Shown here: positions 1 through 10,154 of the stretch, in pieces
Position numbering within the stretch: position 1 is the first letter of the stretch
How the letters are laid out: each line of letters opens with the position of its first letter
From: Autumnicola musiva
GTDB taxonomy: Bacteria; Bacteroidota; Bacteroidia; Flavobacteriales; Flavobacteriaceae
Assembly: GCF_031846585.1 (NCBI RefSeq)
Contig: NZ_JAVRHK010000010.1
Span: forward strand, 62,001-126,000
Length of the DNA: 64,000 bases
Direction: 5' to 3'
Position numbers and translations under genes: made by a program
The notes under the pieces: generated by a model
The model's input: the letters and a program-made list of their open reading frames with translations, nothing else
What the model was told of the DNA's origin: nothing
Database searches by the model: none

Positions 1-292
1 TTATAGTACCTCCTACCTTAAAGATTATAATACGTGGACCAGATGCCTCCACTGCTGATCTTAAACTTCCCGGACCGGCATCATTAAGATTAGTCACTAA
101 CAAAATCTCTCCTCCCCGTCCTCCGGTGGCATACATGCCCGCTCCCCATGCGCCCGGAAAAGCAGGAAGATCGAATAACTGTTCAATTTCATCATAGTAA
201 GATTCCAGATCAGGTTGTATTGGGATTGAATCCTGGGCCAATCCTGAAAGGATTGTGAAATAGATAGTTAGTAATAGCAAACTCTTATGCAT
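1..292 (-). CDS. Pectate lyase family 1 (PL1), N-terminal part only, cut by window edge
   Basis: Reading the minus strand from the ATG at 292 gives a signal peptide of about 20 residues ending LSGLAQ, then a short linker and the start of a PL1 fold: the FPGAWGAG stretch, a GGRGGEI stretch and the VTNLNDAGPGSLRSAVE stretch. The same three blocks open the three complete lyases in this window, so the assignment to secreted pectate/pectin lyase is firm even though only about 97 residues are present and the catalytic strand lies outside. It is the next gene downstream of SusD, but a probable terminator separates the two. Seen: the motifs. Inferred: Ca-dependent beta-elimination of homogalacturonan in the periplasm or outside the cell. 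Confidence 0.85.
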   Translation of the reverse strand, partial: MHKSLLLLTIYFTILSGLAQDSIPIQPDLESYYDEIEQLFDLPAFPGAWGAGMYATGGRGGEILLVTNLNDAGPGSLRSAVEASGPRIIIFKVGGTI

Positions 293-390
293 ATATATTT
301 GTATTTTAAAACTTGTTTACAATTATGATAAATAAGTTATTGAGTTCTATTTAAAAACATTAATCTATATTCTAGAAAGTAAAGAGATAT

Positions 391-450
391 TAAAAATACA
401 GCACCTTCTCGTTTATACTTCCTTTTGAAAGTAGATCTTGAAGGTGCTAT
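391..450 (-). terminator. Probable intrinsic terminator after the susC-susD pair
   Basis: A perfect 9-bp inverted repeat, AGCACCTTC at 400-408 and GAAGGTGCT at 440-448, encloses a 31-nt loop. On the minus strand it is followed by GTATTTTTAAT. It lies about 30 bp past the SusD stop codon, as expected for the end of the SusCD transcript. The long loop makes it less than ideal; no energy calculation was done. Confidence 0.6.
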
Positions 451-480
451 AAAACTAAACTAATAAACTAAGTCAATTAT

Positions 481-2109
481 TTAATTAGCATAGGCAGGGT
501 TCTGGGGATACTCTCCTTCATCCAGGGATATTGCACTTAATGGAATAGGTCGCAAAATTTTTAATGCTCCATTGTTACCCATGAACTGGCTCTCTGAGGT
601 TATTTGAGGATTATAAAGAATGGTACGCTCTATAAGCCTGCCAGTACGTTTCAAAGTAAACCAGCGGTGACCTTCCCCAGCCAGTTCTCGAGCCCTCTCA
701 TCTAGTATCAAATCAAGATCAACTTCGGCTTCTGTTATAAGTATTTCCTCCACATGCCCCTCCATAGCTGCACGCCTTCGCACCTCGTTTATACGTTCAG
801 CTGCCTGGGTTATATTCCCTTCCTGAAAATAGGCCTCAGCAGCAATAAGATAGGATTCACCCAAACGCGCTATATAAAGGTCATGCGTAAACCGAACATC
901 ACCGTTCTGGATTCTATCGAATTTCTGTAACGCAGGATATTGTTGACTGGTAGATGCCCACCAGCTCCCATCTATTGGAATAACAGTTGTTTCGCTACGT
1001 GTTTCGGGATTAGCTGCCCTCCATTCTTCTACATTTGCTATTTGCTCTTCTGTTCTGGGATAGTAAATCTCAACAGGAGTGTTTTCCGGGTCTAAATAAT
1101 TACCTACATAAGGACTCGTTCTTACATTAAGGAAAGTACCTTCAAACCGGGTATCGTGCTCCCCAAAAGCAGTAAACAAATATTCTGTGGGATGAAGCAT
1201 GTTTTTCTTGGAAACTCCTTCAAAAGCACCCTGAATAAGCGGCCCCCATGGATTATCCCAGTTATGTGCACCACCATTAATAAGAGAAGCCTCGTCATAT
1301 TGTACAGCAAATAGCACCTCTTCGTTCATTTCATTATCCCTTCCAAAAAGTTCAGAAAAAGGAATATCAAGAGACTGGCCATTTATAGCCTGATCGGCAT
1401 AAGAAGCAGCCTGGGAGAAATCGCTAGGTTGTCCAAAGTCTTCATAAGCACGAGTAAGGTACGCTTTGGCCAGCATGTGCATAACAGCTCTTTTTTCCAC
1501 TCTTCCATATTCATTTTGAGTAACAGGGACCTCCTCCAATGCCATTTCCAATTCATCAATAATAAATTCATATACTTCTGAGGCCGGAGTTCGTTCAAAA
1601 TGAGTGATAGGCTCGTTGATCATATCAGTTACCAACGTCACATCTCCAAAAGATTGCACCAGTAAAAAGTAATAGTACGCCCTTAAAAAACGGGTTTCTC
1701 CTTTTCTAGATTCCAGCTCCGGAAATTCTTCGGTGAGATCGGCATAATGAAGTGCGGTATTTTGCACCTGAATACTTTCATATAAAGTCTGGAAAAAATC
1801 CCCAACCTGGGGCGTACCCGGGGTTAAACTTTGATACGTTGTTAATGCCAGTGGAGCATCCTGATGAGCACCGAAAAAAAGATCGGTTCCTGCTGAGAAA
1901 ATGTATGGAGTAGGCCCATAAACATCTCTCAATGTTGAATAGGCAGAATTCACTAAAGTTTCGTATCCTCCTGGAGTTACATAATAATTCTCCGCTGTCG
2001 CACTACTGGGGTTTTCTTCTTCTAAATAATCTGAGCAGCCAGTATTTAGCATTAATGTAAGTATTGCTGCTGTGTATAATATTTTTTTCATCTTCTTAAA
2101 TTTTTTCAT
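481..2109 (-). CDS. susD: SusD/RagB-family glycan-binding lipoprotein
   Basis: A 542-residue outer-membrane lipoprotein. The N-terminus has a signal peptide ending LNTGC, so Cys25 is the predicted lipidation site; Met7 is an equally good start. After it comes the usual SusD opening (SDYLEEENP, then the N-terminal TPR-rich region). The C-terminal third carries the RagB/SusD signature, with a YLIAAEAYF helix, an INEVRRRA stretch and LDERARELAGEGHRWF near residues 470-490. It starts 8 bp downstream of susC and is surely co-transcribed. Known role of the family: a surface lid that captures oligosaccharides for the SusC pore. The neighbours make a pectin-derived ligand (galacturonan or rhamnogalacturonan) the likely cargo; that is inference. 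Confidence 0.95.
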   Translation of the reverse strand: MKKFKKMKKILYTAAILTLMLNTGCSDYLEEENPSSATAENYYVTPGGYETLVNSAYSTLRDVYGPTPYIFSAGTDLFFGAHQDAPLALTTYQSLTPGTPQVGDFFQTLYESIQVQNTALHYADLTEEFPELESRKGETRFLRAYYYFLLVQSFGDVTLVTDMINEPITHFERTPASEVYEFIIDELEMALEEVPVTQNEYGRVEKRAVMHMLAKAYLTRAYEDFGQPSDFSQAASYADQAINGQSLDIPFSELFGRDNEMNEEVLFAVQYDEASLINGGAHNWDNPWGPLIQGAFEGVSKKNMLHPTEYLFTAFGEHDTRFEGTFLNVRTSPYVGNYLDPENTPVEIYYPRTEEQIANVEEWRAANPETRSETTVIPIDGSWWASTSQQYPALQKFDRIQNGDVRFTHDLYIARLGESYLIAAEAYFQEGNITQAAERINEVRRRAAMEGHVEEILITEAEVDLDLILDERARELAGEGHRWFTLKRTGRLIERTILYNPQITSESQFMGNNGALKILRPIPLSAISLDEGEYPQNPAYAN

Positions 2110-2116
2110 TAACCTT

Positions 2117-5100
2117 TTAGAATCTAATATTCACGCCTAACTGATAGGTTGAAAAAGCATTTGCGTTTGAACTCATACTCGCAGACCCCCATTCCGGATC
2201 AAAGCCTTCATATTCTGTCCAGACATAAGGATTTACCGCATTCACGTATATCCGCATCTCCTGTAAGCCAATCCTTTCGATAAAATTTCGATTAAAATTA
2301 TATCCCAAAGTCACATTTTGCAGTCTCACAAAAGAAGCGTCCTTATTAAAGCCGGGATATCCATAATCTTCGGCATCTTCCCCATAGAATTGCCCGGCAT
2401 AAGCAGGCTGAGGATAGGCATTGGTATAATTTGCTTCTGTTACAGGGTTTTCCCGCATATAATAATCTATATCCAGAATTTGTTTGGTATTCATATCTGT
2501 ATATAATTCATGAAAAGGACTAAAGATAAACACCCCTTGTTTGGTATAAATATTTGCTGATAAATCCCAGCCTTTATACCTAAAGGTAGTTTGTAAACCG
2601 CCAATCCAGGTAGGAAGTGGAGAACCCAAAACCCTCATATCATTATCAATATCATATATCCCGTCTCCATTGAGATCTTTTACTCTCGCAGTCCCTTCAA
2701 GTTCCTGCATATTTTCTTCTGTTAGCTCATCGCGCTGCCATACGCCATCATATTCCATGGCATAAACTACTTCCACAGGCTGACCTATAAACCAGCGATT
2801 TGGCACATCATCTTCTTTTTTACCATACAGGTCCACAATCTTGTTTTCGTTTGTAGAAAAAGTAAAATTGGTTTCCCAACTGAAATCCCGTGATTGGATG
2901 TTAATAGTTCTTAGCTGTAACTCAATTCCTTTATTACTAACAGAACCAACATTGTCCATCATGCTAGCCCAACCTGTTGGTACCGCTAATTTGCGTGACA
3001 TTAATAAGTCTAAAGACAACCTATCGTATAAGTTTATTTCTCCTGAAATCCTGTTGTTGAAAAAGCCAAAATCTACCCCAAGGTTCCACTCCCTGGTACG
3101 TTCCCAGGTTAACGATTTGTTCGCAATGGCACTAGGTCTAAATCCATTGGCCATCGTACCATTCCAGTCATAATAGGTTTGATTGCTAACTGCAAACTGT
3201 GTGGTATATGGAGAAATGTTATTGTTTCCGGTATACCCGTAACTCAACCTGAACTTTAAATTATTAATCGTTGGACTATTTTTAAGAAAATTCTCTTCAG
3301 AAACTCTCCAGGCTACTGCCCCAGAAGGGAAGCTGGCCCATTTGTTTCCTTCGGCTAATCTTGAAGAGCCATCCCAACGTAAGGTACCTGTGACTAAATA
3401 TTTATCTTTAAAAGAATAATTTATTCTATTTGTGTAAGACATAAGGGTACTTTTTTCAAAACTACTAGCGGTATTTAAGGAAGAAGCACTTCCTACATTA
3501 TAAAATTCAGAGTTAAACGGCAGATCCCAGCCAAAACCATATAAGTATTCATTACGGTCCATTTGCATAGAATAAATAAAATCATAATTAAAGCTATGAT
3601 CACCAAAATCTTTTGAAAGACGTAAATGGTTATCCCAGATGTACGAAAAATCCTGAGAATTGGACATCTGCGCTCCTGCCCCACTCTTTGTTTGAGCAGG
3701 ATCCCAGTATTCTCCATGTCGATTTAAATGAAAATTAGGCGAAAACGTAGATCTTAACGACAACCAGTCAATAGGTTGAAATTGCACATAAAAATTTGAA
3801 AGCACATAAAAGTCTTCATCATTAAATCTATTCTTCAGGTCAGCTAAAGGACTTGTATTCCCCGACATCCCTCTTAGGGGAAGAAGGATTTCATCTCCAT
3901 TCTCATCATAAGCCGGGGCCCAATTAGGGGCACGAAATAATTGTTGCATTACTGTTCCACTTCTTAATTCCCGCTCAGAATATGCCAAATTAATATTAGC
4001 TCCCATTTTGATCTGATCATTAACATTAGCATCAACATTAGCTTTGAAGTTGTATTTATCATAGTATTGCCCATCAATATTTCCATTATCACCCTGGTAA
4101 CCAGCACCAACAAGAAAAGTTACTTTTTCTGTTCCCCCGGATGCAGAAATAAAGTGATTCGTCTGAATGCTTGGTCTCAATAGTTCTTCTGTCCAGTCGA
4201 AGTAATTTTCATTTGCAAAAACATTTTCCCAAAATTCACGATCTTCTCCTGAAGAAGGAAACCCGTGATAATAATCACCTAGATCTTCAACGGGATCACC
4301 CTGATATAAGGACCTCGAAATCGCTCTGTTTTGCGTCCATAGGATTCCTTCTTCAGCATTGTGAAAATCTGGCATATTAGAAACTTCCTTGACTCCTACA
4401 AACCCCTGATAGGAAAAGCGTGTTTCACCTGCCAATCCTTCTCCAGATTTCGTAGTCACGATTACCACTCCATTGGAGCCACGAGAGCCGTAAATTGCAG
4501 TTGAAGAAGCATCTTTAAGAATATCAATTCGCTCGATATCCATTGGATTCAGAAAATTTATATTATCAGTCATTATTCCATCTACTACAAATAAAGGTCT
4601 CCCTCCAGATAGAGAATTAATCCCGCGGATGTTAATATCAAAATCGGCACCCGGAAGACCAGAATTGGCAGTAATATTCACACCGGCTACCTGTCCCTGC
4701 ATGGCAGCCATTGGACTTGTAGTACCACGTGCTACCAAATCCTCATTACCTATTGTTGAGACGGCTCCTGTTAAATCCCGCTTCTGTACAGAACCATAAC
4801 CAACCACTACAACCTCATCCAGTTGATCACTATCTTCTTCCATAACAACATTATAGGTATTCACCTCTCCAATAGTTCTCTCAATCGTTTTCGTACCCAT
4901 AAAAGAAAAAACCAGGGTTTCACCGGGAGAAGCCTGTAAAGAGTACTCTCCGTCAAAGTTGGTTTGTGTACCGCTGTTCGTTCCTTTAACTGCAACATTA
5001 ACTCCCGGTAGAGGCATACCCCTAGAATCTGTTACCTCACCTGACACAGTTTTTTCTTGAGCAAGCATTGCGAAACTAAAGAACAAAAAGTTAAGGAAAA

Positions 5101-5128
5101 GAATTTTTATTTTGCAATTTTTTTTCAT
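2117..5128 (-). CDS. susC: SusC/RagA-family TonB-dependent oligosaccharide transporter
   Basis: A 1003-residue outer-membrane receptor. Residues 1-24 form a signal peptide ending MLAQ. Residues 26-97 form a carboxypeptidase-regulatory-like domain, followed by the SusC hallmark LDEVVVVGYG at 103-112. The plug runs to about residue 230 (IYGSRGSNGVVIVTTKSG) and a 22-strand-type barrel fills the rest, ending in an aromatic-rich terminal strand (NIRF). Length and order match the family. It is the first gene of a susC-susD unit and the only such pair in the window, so it probably serves much of the locus. Two CAGGAT elements lie about 70 bp upstream (5200-5219). Substrate is inferred from neighbours only. 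Confidence 0.96.
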   Translation of the reverse strand: MKKNCKIKILFLNFLFFSFAMLAQEKTVSGEVTDSRGMPLPGVNVAVKGTNSGTQTNFDGEYSLQASPGETLVFSFMGTKTIERTIGEVNTYNVVMEEDSDQLDEVVVVGYGSVQKRDLTGAVSTIGNEDLVARGTTSPMAAMQGQVAGVNITANSGLPGADFDINIRGINSLSGGRPLFVVDGIMTDNINFLNPMDIERIDILKDASSTAIYGSRGSNGVVIVTTKSGEGLAGETRFSYQGFVGVKEVSNMPDFHNAEEGILWTQNRAISRSLYQGDPVEDLGDYYHGFPSSGEDREFWENVFANENYFDWTEELLRPSIQTNHFISASGGTEKVTFLVGAGYQGDNGNIDGQYYDKYNFKANVDANVNDQIKMGANINLAYSERELRSGTVMQQLFRAPNWAPAYDENGDEILLPLRGMSGNTSPLADLKNRFNDEDFYVLSNFYVQFQPIDWLSLRSTFSPNFHLNRHGEYWDPAQTKSGAGAQMSNSQDFSYIWDNHLRLSKDFGDHSFNYDFIYSMQMDRNEYLYGFGWDLPFNSEFYNVGSASSLNTASSFEKSTLMSYTNRINYSFKDKYLVTGTLRWDGSSRLAEGNKWASFPSGAVAWRVSEENFLKNSPTINNLKFRLSYGYTGNNNISPYTTQFAVSNQTYYDWNGTMANGFRPSAIANKSLTWERTREWNLGVDFGFFNNRISGEINLYDRLSLDLLMSRKLAVPTGWASMMDNVGSVSNKGIELQLRTINIQSRDFSWETNFTFSTNENKIVDLYGKKEDDVPNRWFIGQPVEVVYAMEYDGVWQRDELTEENMQELEGTARVKDLNGDGIYDIDNDMRVLGSPLPTWIGGLQTTFRYKGWDLSANIYTKQGVFIFSPFHELYTDMNTKQILDIDYYMRENPVTEANYTNAYPQPAYAGQFYGEDAEDYGYPGFNKDASFVRLQNVTLGYNFNRNFIERIGLQEMRIYVNAVNPYVWTEYEGFDPEWGSASMSSNANAFSTYQLGVNIRF

Positions 5129-5199
5129 TTTGCTTAAAATATTAAGTTAATTTTATATAATATATATTAATCTAAGCTAAAATTTCACATTTTATCTTT

Positions 5200-5219
5200 C
5201 ATCCTGTTCTATCCTGCAT
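5200..5219 (-). promoter_or_regulatory. Upstream CAGGAT element (double), before susC
   Basis: In the gene direction this reads TGCAGGATAGAACAGGATG, two direct copies of CAGGAT spaced 10 bp apart, starting 71 bp upstream of the susC ATG. It resembles the GTACAGGATA core found before other units of this locus but lacks the GTA part, so it is a weak member taken alone. Confidence 0.35.
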
Positions 5220-5250
5220 AAAATATTTTTTTCTTCTATGGTTTAGCAGT

Positions 5251-6516
5251 CTATTCCCCGAGCCATCTCCACCTCTCTGCCCAGTCTGCCATAAACTTTT
5301 CACGCCATTTATAGATGGTCTTTGCTCCCTGGTACATTCCTTCAAAATTATCAGGATCATCACTCCACCAGTTATTTAAATTTCCCATATTATCCGGATG
5401 CGGTGCTCCCGGCCAGGGATCTACACTTACGAATTTCCCTTCCAACCCGTCGAATTCGTCTATTTTACTATGAATTTTATAACTCCAGTTTCCAGTGGTT
5501 TTGGTTACAAATCTTAATTTGTATTGCCCGTTGCCAATATAATAGCCATCGAATTGCTGACCGGCTATTTCCATGGTAAGGATTGGTTCTCCAACCCCTA
5601 TTCCCGAAGTTGGGGCTTCCAGCACCCATTCCATTACACTGAAAACAGGAACAGTATCATTTATGGTAGTTAGGCGGTTAAATTCCCGTTTGGCGCTGTA
5701 TTCTAATGGAACAAAGCTTCCTCCCCAGCTTAGCCCGGCTGGGCTTTCATGGTTCCCATTCAATAAATATAAAACCGAAGGAGTATCTCCCATTTTTATC
5801 ACTCCTCCATAATAATTTCCAAAATCACGTCCCATGGCACCTCTGTTCTTGATATGAGATTTATAAAAATTTTTCACGGAAGTATCCCGGTGAGGATTAT
5901 TATCTATAAAAAATCCACGGTAGGTAGCATTGGCTTCGATCATAAACAGATCTGGAAAATTAGAAGCTATGTAATTATAGGCATTCACACTCCATTTTTT
6001 ATTAGGTCCCCCAATCCAGTATACTCTAATGGCAGGTGCAATCTCAGGGGCATCATGTAAAGCCTGGGCTACATCTTCAATTCCGCCCCAAACAAGGATC
6101 CATAACGGCTTTCTATTTTTCAGCTTTGCACATTCAATTATCCATTCAGAACCTTCATTCGAAGAAGACCAACCTTCTATGGGAGCTTCTTCAATGCTCC
6201 CCTGCTTAGTAATGGAGCGTAGGTAATCGGCAGTAGGAAAATTTTCGGAATGTTGTTCAAGTTTAGGATAATCCTGCTCATAAAGATCAAGCATATCCAA
6301 AATATCTTCTTTACGGCCCTCACCGTAGGGAGAAGAAATGAGTCCTTCGGTTTCAAATTGATCGGCATACATCAAAAAATGGATCATCGACTGGAAATCA
6401 TCGGGATCGGTACCTCCAATATCGGTGCTAATGATTACCCTTTCCTGGCTGAAAAGTATGCCCACGTTCAGGAAAATACTCAGAAAAACTCCTGCTTTGA
6501 AAAATTTTTTTTTCAT
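5251..6516 (-). CDS. Secreted DUF1593 protein (nucleoside-hydrolase-like fold)
   Basis: A 421-residue protein with a signal peptide ending ILFSQ. The mature part opens with VIISTDIGGTDPDD (residues 27-40), which matches the DTDxGxDDA calcium-binding motif of nucleoside hydrolases and is characteristic of DUF1593. A WILVWGGIEDVAQAL segment near residue 140 continues the Rossmann-like core, and the last ~120 residues look like the beta-rich C-terminal domain usual in this family. The family is common in pectin and rhamnogalacturonan loci, but its activity is not settled; hydrolysis of an N- or O-furanoside is only a guess. It lies upstream of susC with a 122-bp gap and may be expressed separately from it. 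Confidence 0.8.
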   Translation of the reverse strand: MKKKFFKAGVFLSIFLNVGILFSQERVIISTDIGGTDPDDFQSMIHFLMYADQFETEGLISSPYGEGRKEDILDMLDLYEQDYPKLEQHSENFPTADYLRSITKQGSIEEAPIEGWSSSNEGSEWIIECAKLKNRKPLWILVWGGIEDVAQALHDAPEIAPAIRVYWIGGPNKKWSVNAYNYIASNFPDLFMIEANATYRGFFIDNNPHRDTSVKNFYKSHIKNRGAMGRDFGNYYGGVIKMGDTPSVLYLLNGNHESPAGLSWGGSFVPLEYSAKREFNRLTTINDTVPVFSVMEWVLEAPTSGIGVGEPILTMEIAGQQFDGYYIGNGQYKLRFVTKTTGNWSYKIHSKIDEFDGLEGKFVSVDPWPGAPHPDNMGNLNNWWSDDPDNFEGMYQGAKTIYKWREKFMADWAERWRWLGE

Positions 6517-6877
6517 TTAATCTCAATTTAAGACAGCTTAATTTTTCAATAAAAAAACCTGCCTATTTCAATTCTTTGCCTTGTAAATCTATATTCCACG
6601 GCTTTAGGCCAATTCAATTATTAAAGATTGGTTAATGAATTCGATATTATTGCACTAGAATTCTTAAATAAGTCAACAACTATTACTGGAGTCGAATTAG
6701 AGACAATTATCGAAAGCAGTAAATTTTTATTTGCTTTTCAGGTACCTTTATTGCTATTTTCCAATTATTATAAGCTCCCTCAGTAATGAATCTCCATGGG
6801 ATCTTATAATTTGCTTTTATCGAAATCTGTAAAAATCTATTAATATTGATGCCTGGATTTACATAGGTTCTGCAGAT
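6517..6877. other. Intergenic region, 361 bp, no gene seen
   Basis: This AT-rich gap lies between the SSS transporter (minus strand, upstream) and the DUF1593 gene (downstream). I find no reading frame with family features, no strong hairpin and no GTACAGGATA-type element. It probably holds the 3' end of the transporter transcript and a promoter for the DUF1593 gene. Confidence 0.5.
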
Positions 6878-8443
6878 TTAAATCACTCCCTTTCTTTTTC
6901 TCGTTAGGTAGCCATAGAACGTTAGATCATTATCCACTTTCTGATATGGGAATAAATAACTTGCAGCCCAGCCTACGAAAAACAATATCAAATGACTATA
7001 AACCCCCAGCATGTATTTATGTTGGGTATAATTAAGGGAGCCAAGATCTAGCAATAGCCGCTCCTCTGCTCCTGAACCTATTGTTGTAGAAGTTAATATT
7101 GCATACCCTGTGTATAATATACAGGTGATTATTCCAATATAGGCACCTTTTTTATTAGCTCTTTTTACTAACAATCCTAAAAGAAACATACCTGCCAAAC
7201 CACCAGAAAAAATGGCATATAACATAAAAACAATACTTAAAACTCCTTCATCGTCTGTATAGACATAGATAGTAGCAATACCTATTGCAATTAATCCTGA
7301 CAAAACAACTAAAATTTTCCCCATTTTTACCCGGTCTGCATCGGTGCTATGAGGTTTAAAACGTCTGTAATAGTCCTCAACACCTACAGCTGACAGGCAG
7401 TTAAGATCAGAATCCAGGCTTGATATTGCAGCAGAAATAAGCGCTGATATTATCAGCCCAACTAAGCCCGGAGGGAGTTGAGTGGTTATGAAATACGGGA
7501 AGACGGCATCCGGTCTTATATCGGGAGGTAAGGCTAAAGGGGTAGCTTTATAAAAGGCAAATAAGGCCGTTCCAATAAACATAAATACCGTCCAGGCAGG
7601 AAGAGTCATCAACACCCCAAAAATAGAGGCATTAATAGCAGATTTATCTGTTTTAGCAGTAAGATACCTTTGAACAATGGTCTGATCGGTTCCATATTTT
7701 TGAATTGCATAAAAAATGCCATTGAATGCCATTACCCAGAAAGTAAGGTTTACAAAATCCCAGTTAAAGGGCCCTAAACCTATTTTTTCATTTTCCATTG
7801 CTGTGTCCCAGATTGTACCGAAACCGCCTTCAGTATTTAGAAGTATAACAGTAATTGCTATTATTCCACCTCCAATCAATAAAAATCCCTGAATAACATC
7901 AAGCCAGATCACTGCTTCCATTCCCCCAAGTAAAGTAAGAAAGACAACAGCAATACCTACTACCCATATTATTGTTAGAATATTAAAACCAGTCATACTT
8001 GAAAGAGCTAAGGACAGTAGAAAAAACACAGTTCCCATTCCTGAAAAAGTGGCAAATACAAAAGCAAGGGAACCATATAACCTGGCAAAATAACCAAACC
8101 GCTTTTCAAAGTATTCGTAGGCACTTAGCCCAATAACTTTACGATATAGCGGTACTATATAACCTATAAGAAATAAAAGAACCAAAGGCACCATTATACC
8201 CTGCACTAACCTAATCCAATTAGAGGAATAACCTTCTCCCGGATAAGCTAAAAAAGATATACTGCTTATAAGAGTAGCAAAGATAGACATACCAATTGCC
8301 CAGGAAGGAATATTACCACCCGCTGCAAAATATTGCTTCGTATCTTTCTGCTTTTTGGAAAATTTTATTCCCACTGCAAGAGATATCATCAGAGAAATAG
8401 CGATAATAATGTAATCTATAACATGTAAAGTTGCTCCGGACAT
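6878..8443 (-). CDS. Sodium/solute symporter (SSS family)
   Basis: A 521-residue inner-membrane protein with about 13 hydrophobic segments. The N-terminus (VIDYIIIAISLMISLAVGI, then KDTKQYFAAGG and IGMSIFATLISSISFLAYPG) is the classic SSS opening, including the TM1 break and the sodium-site serines. A LISAAISSLDSDLNCLSAVG stretch near residues 335-355 is the conserved TM8 region. The family imports sugars, sialic acid and other organic solutes with sodium. Here a monosaccharide or disaccharide released from pectin is likely. It follows the MGH1-like hydrolase (122 bp gap), so transporter and hydrolase may work as a pair. Confidence 0.92.
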   Translation of the reverse strand: MSGATLHVIDYIIIAISLMISLAVGIKFSKKQKDTKQYFAAGGNIPSWAIGMSIFATLISSISFLAYPGEGYSSNWIRLVQGIMVPLVLLFLIGYIVPLYRKVIGLSAYEYFEKRFGYFARLYGSLAFVFATFSGMGTVFFLLSLALSSMTGFNILTIIWVVGIAVVFLTLLGGMEAVIWLDVIQGFLLIGGGIIAITVILLNTEGGFGTIWDTAMENEKIGLGPFNWDFVNLTFWVMAFNGIFYAIQKYGTDQTIVQRYLTAKTDKSAINASIFGVLMTLPAWTVFMFIGTALFAFYKATPLALPPDIRPDAVFPYFITTQLPPGLVGLIISALISAAISSLDSDLNCLSAVGVEDYYRRFKPHSTDADRVKMGKILVVLSGLIAIGIATIYVYTDDEGVLSIVFMLYAIFSGGLAGMFLLGLLVKRANKKGAYIGIITCILYTGYAILTSTTIGSGAEERLLLDLGSLNYTQHKYMLGVYSHLILFFVGWAASYLFPYQKVDNDLTFYGYLTRKRKGVI

Positions 8444-8564
8444 TCTTATAATTTTTAAAATTCACTAATACTATTGATGCTGACCATTGATAGCTGCAAT
8501 GATAGACGCCAGAACTAATTGATTTAATTGTCCTTTGAGCTTCCAACCAATAAATGCCATGTAT

Positions 8565-10154
8565 TTATTTTCTCTCTGATAAATCTACAATCACTTTTCC
8601 CAAAGAATTAGCATGGAAAATCTCTTCATCATCAACAAAAATTCGGAAACCGGAACCCCTTCCATATTTTTTACCGTTTCTGTCCCATAGAAATGTAAGA
8701 ATCCTGTCGTGATATTTTACTTTATCCAGACAAAACCAGTCCCACTGTCCTTCAGGAAGAAGCGGTTCTACTTCTAATATATTATCCTCCCGCGGCTTTA
8801 GACCAATGAGATCATTAATTATTAAATCTACATAACCAGAATGGTTATAGTGCACGCTGCGGGGCTTGTCTCCATGTAAATGTTCATTGGTTTGTTCATC
8901 AAAATATTCTCCAATGAAAGGTTTTCCATCCTTTTCATGCGCCATTGCGTATTTTTTCAGTTCTCTAAAATAATCTTCTTTGGTCATGAAATTTTCGCTG
9001 TAATTCGTCAACAAATTTGCCAGGGCTTTTAAAGTCTGGGTACTGGCATAGGGCCACACAGCTCCATCCCATTCGGAAGTACCGGTCCCGTGGGTGCGAA
9101 ATTCGGGATGTCTTTGTTCAGCGGTAGTCAGACCATACGGAGCTTTAAAGCCTTCAGTATCGTTGATTTGTTTCCAAGCCTCTGCATACTCAGGATAATC
9201 TTTAGGGAGGTTAAAATACCACGGAATATACCCAATTGCTTCCCGCACGTCGGCCAATTCGCCATTTTCCAGCCGAACTTCAAAGAAATTTTCATCCTCA
9301 CTCCAAAGATTTTCGTGCACCAGTTCTCGTAACTTTTCAGCTCTCTGAGTGTAAACTTCTTTCAGGCTATCCCTGTTTATCATTTTGGCCATTTTAGCCA
9401 TAGCTTTAGCATTTCCATACATATAACTATTAATGGTGGGCCTGATATTTTTCTCGGTTCTCGATCCGCTTATAGATTCTTCCATAGCATCCCGCACATC
9501 ATACTGCCAATACATCCCATTTGGGAGTCTTTTCTCCTCCTGCCACTGTAGATAATCTGCGTCTAACTCATTGATCAATGAGATTAAAAACACATCATCA
9601 TTATTTACCAGGTAACGCTGATAAACGGCATGGGCCAGCCATCCACTAAACTTGTGATGAAAAGATTTTTCAGCATACTTATCCCTTATAAGCCAAAAAA
9701 TAATATATTCATCCATATATTTATCATTGTGTAACCATCTTCCTTCGTTGATATGATGTCCTAAAGCCGAACTAATGGTATTGTAATTCCCCCCATGGCT
9801 TACAGGAGTAATAAATTCAGTAAAAACAAAACCTTCCGAAGTCTTCTTTAAATGCTTGCGAAAAGTCCACCAACGGAAATAATAAATTTCTTCCATTTTA
9901 GGATCGGGAGCTTCAAAAAGGGGAATATTATTCTCGAGCCATTTAAAAGATTCCTCATCTGAAATATAATTTACCACCTCTTCTTCATACATATCATTAA
10001 AGGACTTAACATATTCCTGAAGTTTGTCGGGTTGCAAAATCTGGCTCTTTAGTTCCTCTTTTGCACACATGAAGCAAATTAAAACAAAGACTATATTAAT
10101 CTTGTAAGTATGCCTTAGCTTATTTTTTGAATTTTGAATTTTAGTCGAAAACAT
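8565..10154 (-). CDS. MGH1-like (alpha/alpha)6-barrel glycoside hydrolase, secreted
   Basis: A 529-residue protein with an N-terminal hydrophobic segment (residues 19-32) consistent with a signal peptide or anchor; a following Cys (FMCAKEE) could be a lipidation site. The body is helix-rich and carries WDGAVWPYAS near residue 365, the W-x-G-x-x-W-P type hallmark of GH37/GH63-like and mannosylglycerate-hydrolase-like barrels, plus a terminal beta segment. It has no clear CAZy family from sight alone. Context suggests exo-removal of a neutral or acidic sugar from pectin side chains; that is inference. The adjacent SSS transporter may import its product. Confidence 0.7.
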   Translation of the reverse strand: MFSTKIQNSKNKLRHTYKINIVFVLICFMCAKEELKSQILQPDKLQEYVKSFNDMYEEEVVNYISDEESFKWLENNIPLFEAPDPKMEEIYYFRWWTFRKHLKKTSEGFVFTEFITPVSHGGNYNTISSALGHHINEGRWLHNDKYMDEYIIFWLIRDKYAEKSFHHKFSGWLAHAVYQRYLVNNDDVFLISLINELDADYLQWQEEKRLPNGMYWQYDVRDAMEESISGSRTEKNIRPTINSYMYGNAKAMAKMAKMINRDSLKEVYTQRAEKLRELVHENLWSEDENFFEVRLENGELADVREAIGYIPWYFNLPKDYPEYAEAWKQINDTEGFKAPYGLTTAEQRHPEFRTHGTGTSEWDGAVWPYASTQTLKALANLLTNYSENFMTKEDYFRELKKYAMAHEKDGKPFIGEYFDEQTNEHLHGDKPRSVHYNHSGYVDLIINDLIGLKPREDNILEVEPLLPEGQWDWFCLDKVKYHDRILTFLWDRNGKKYGRGSGFRIFVDDEEIFHANSLGKVIVDLSERK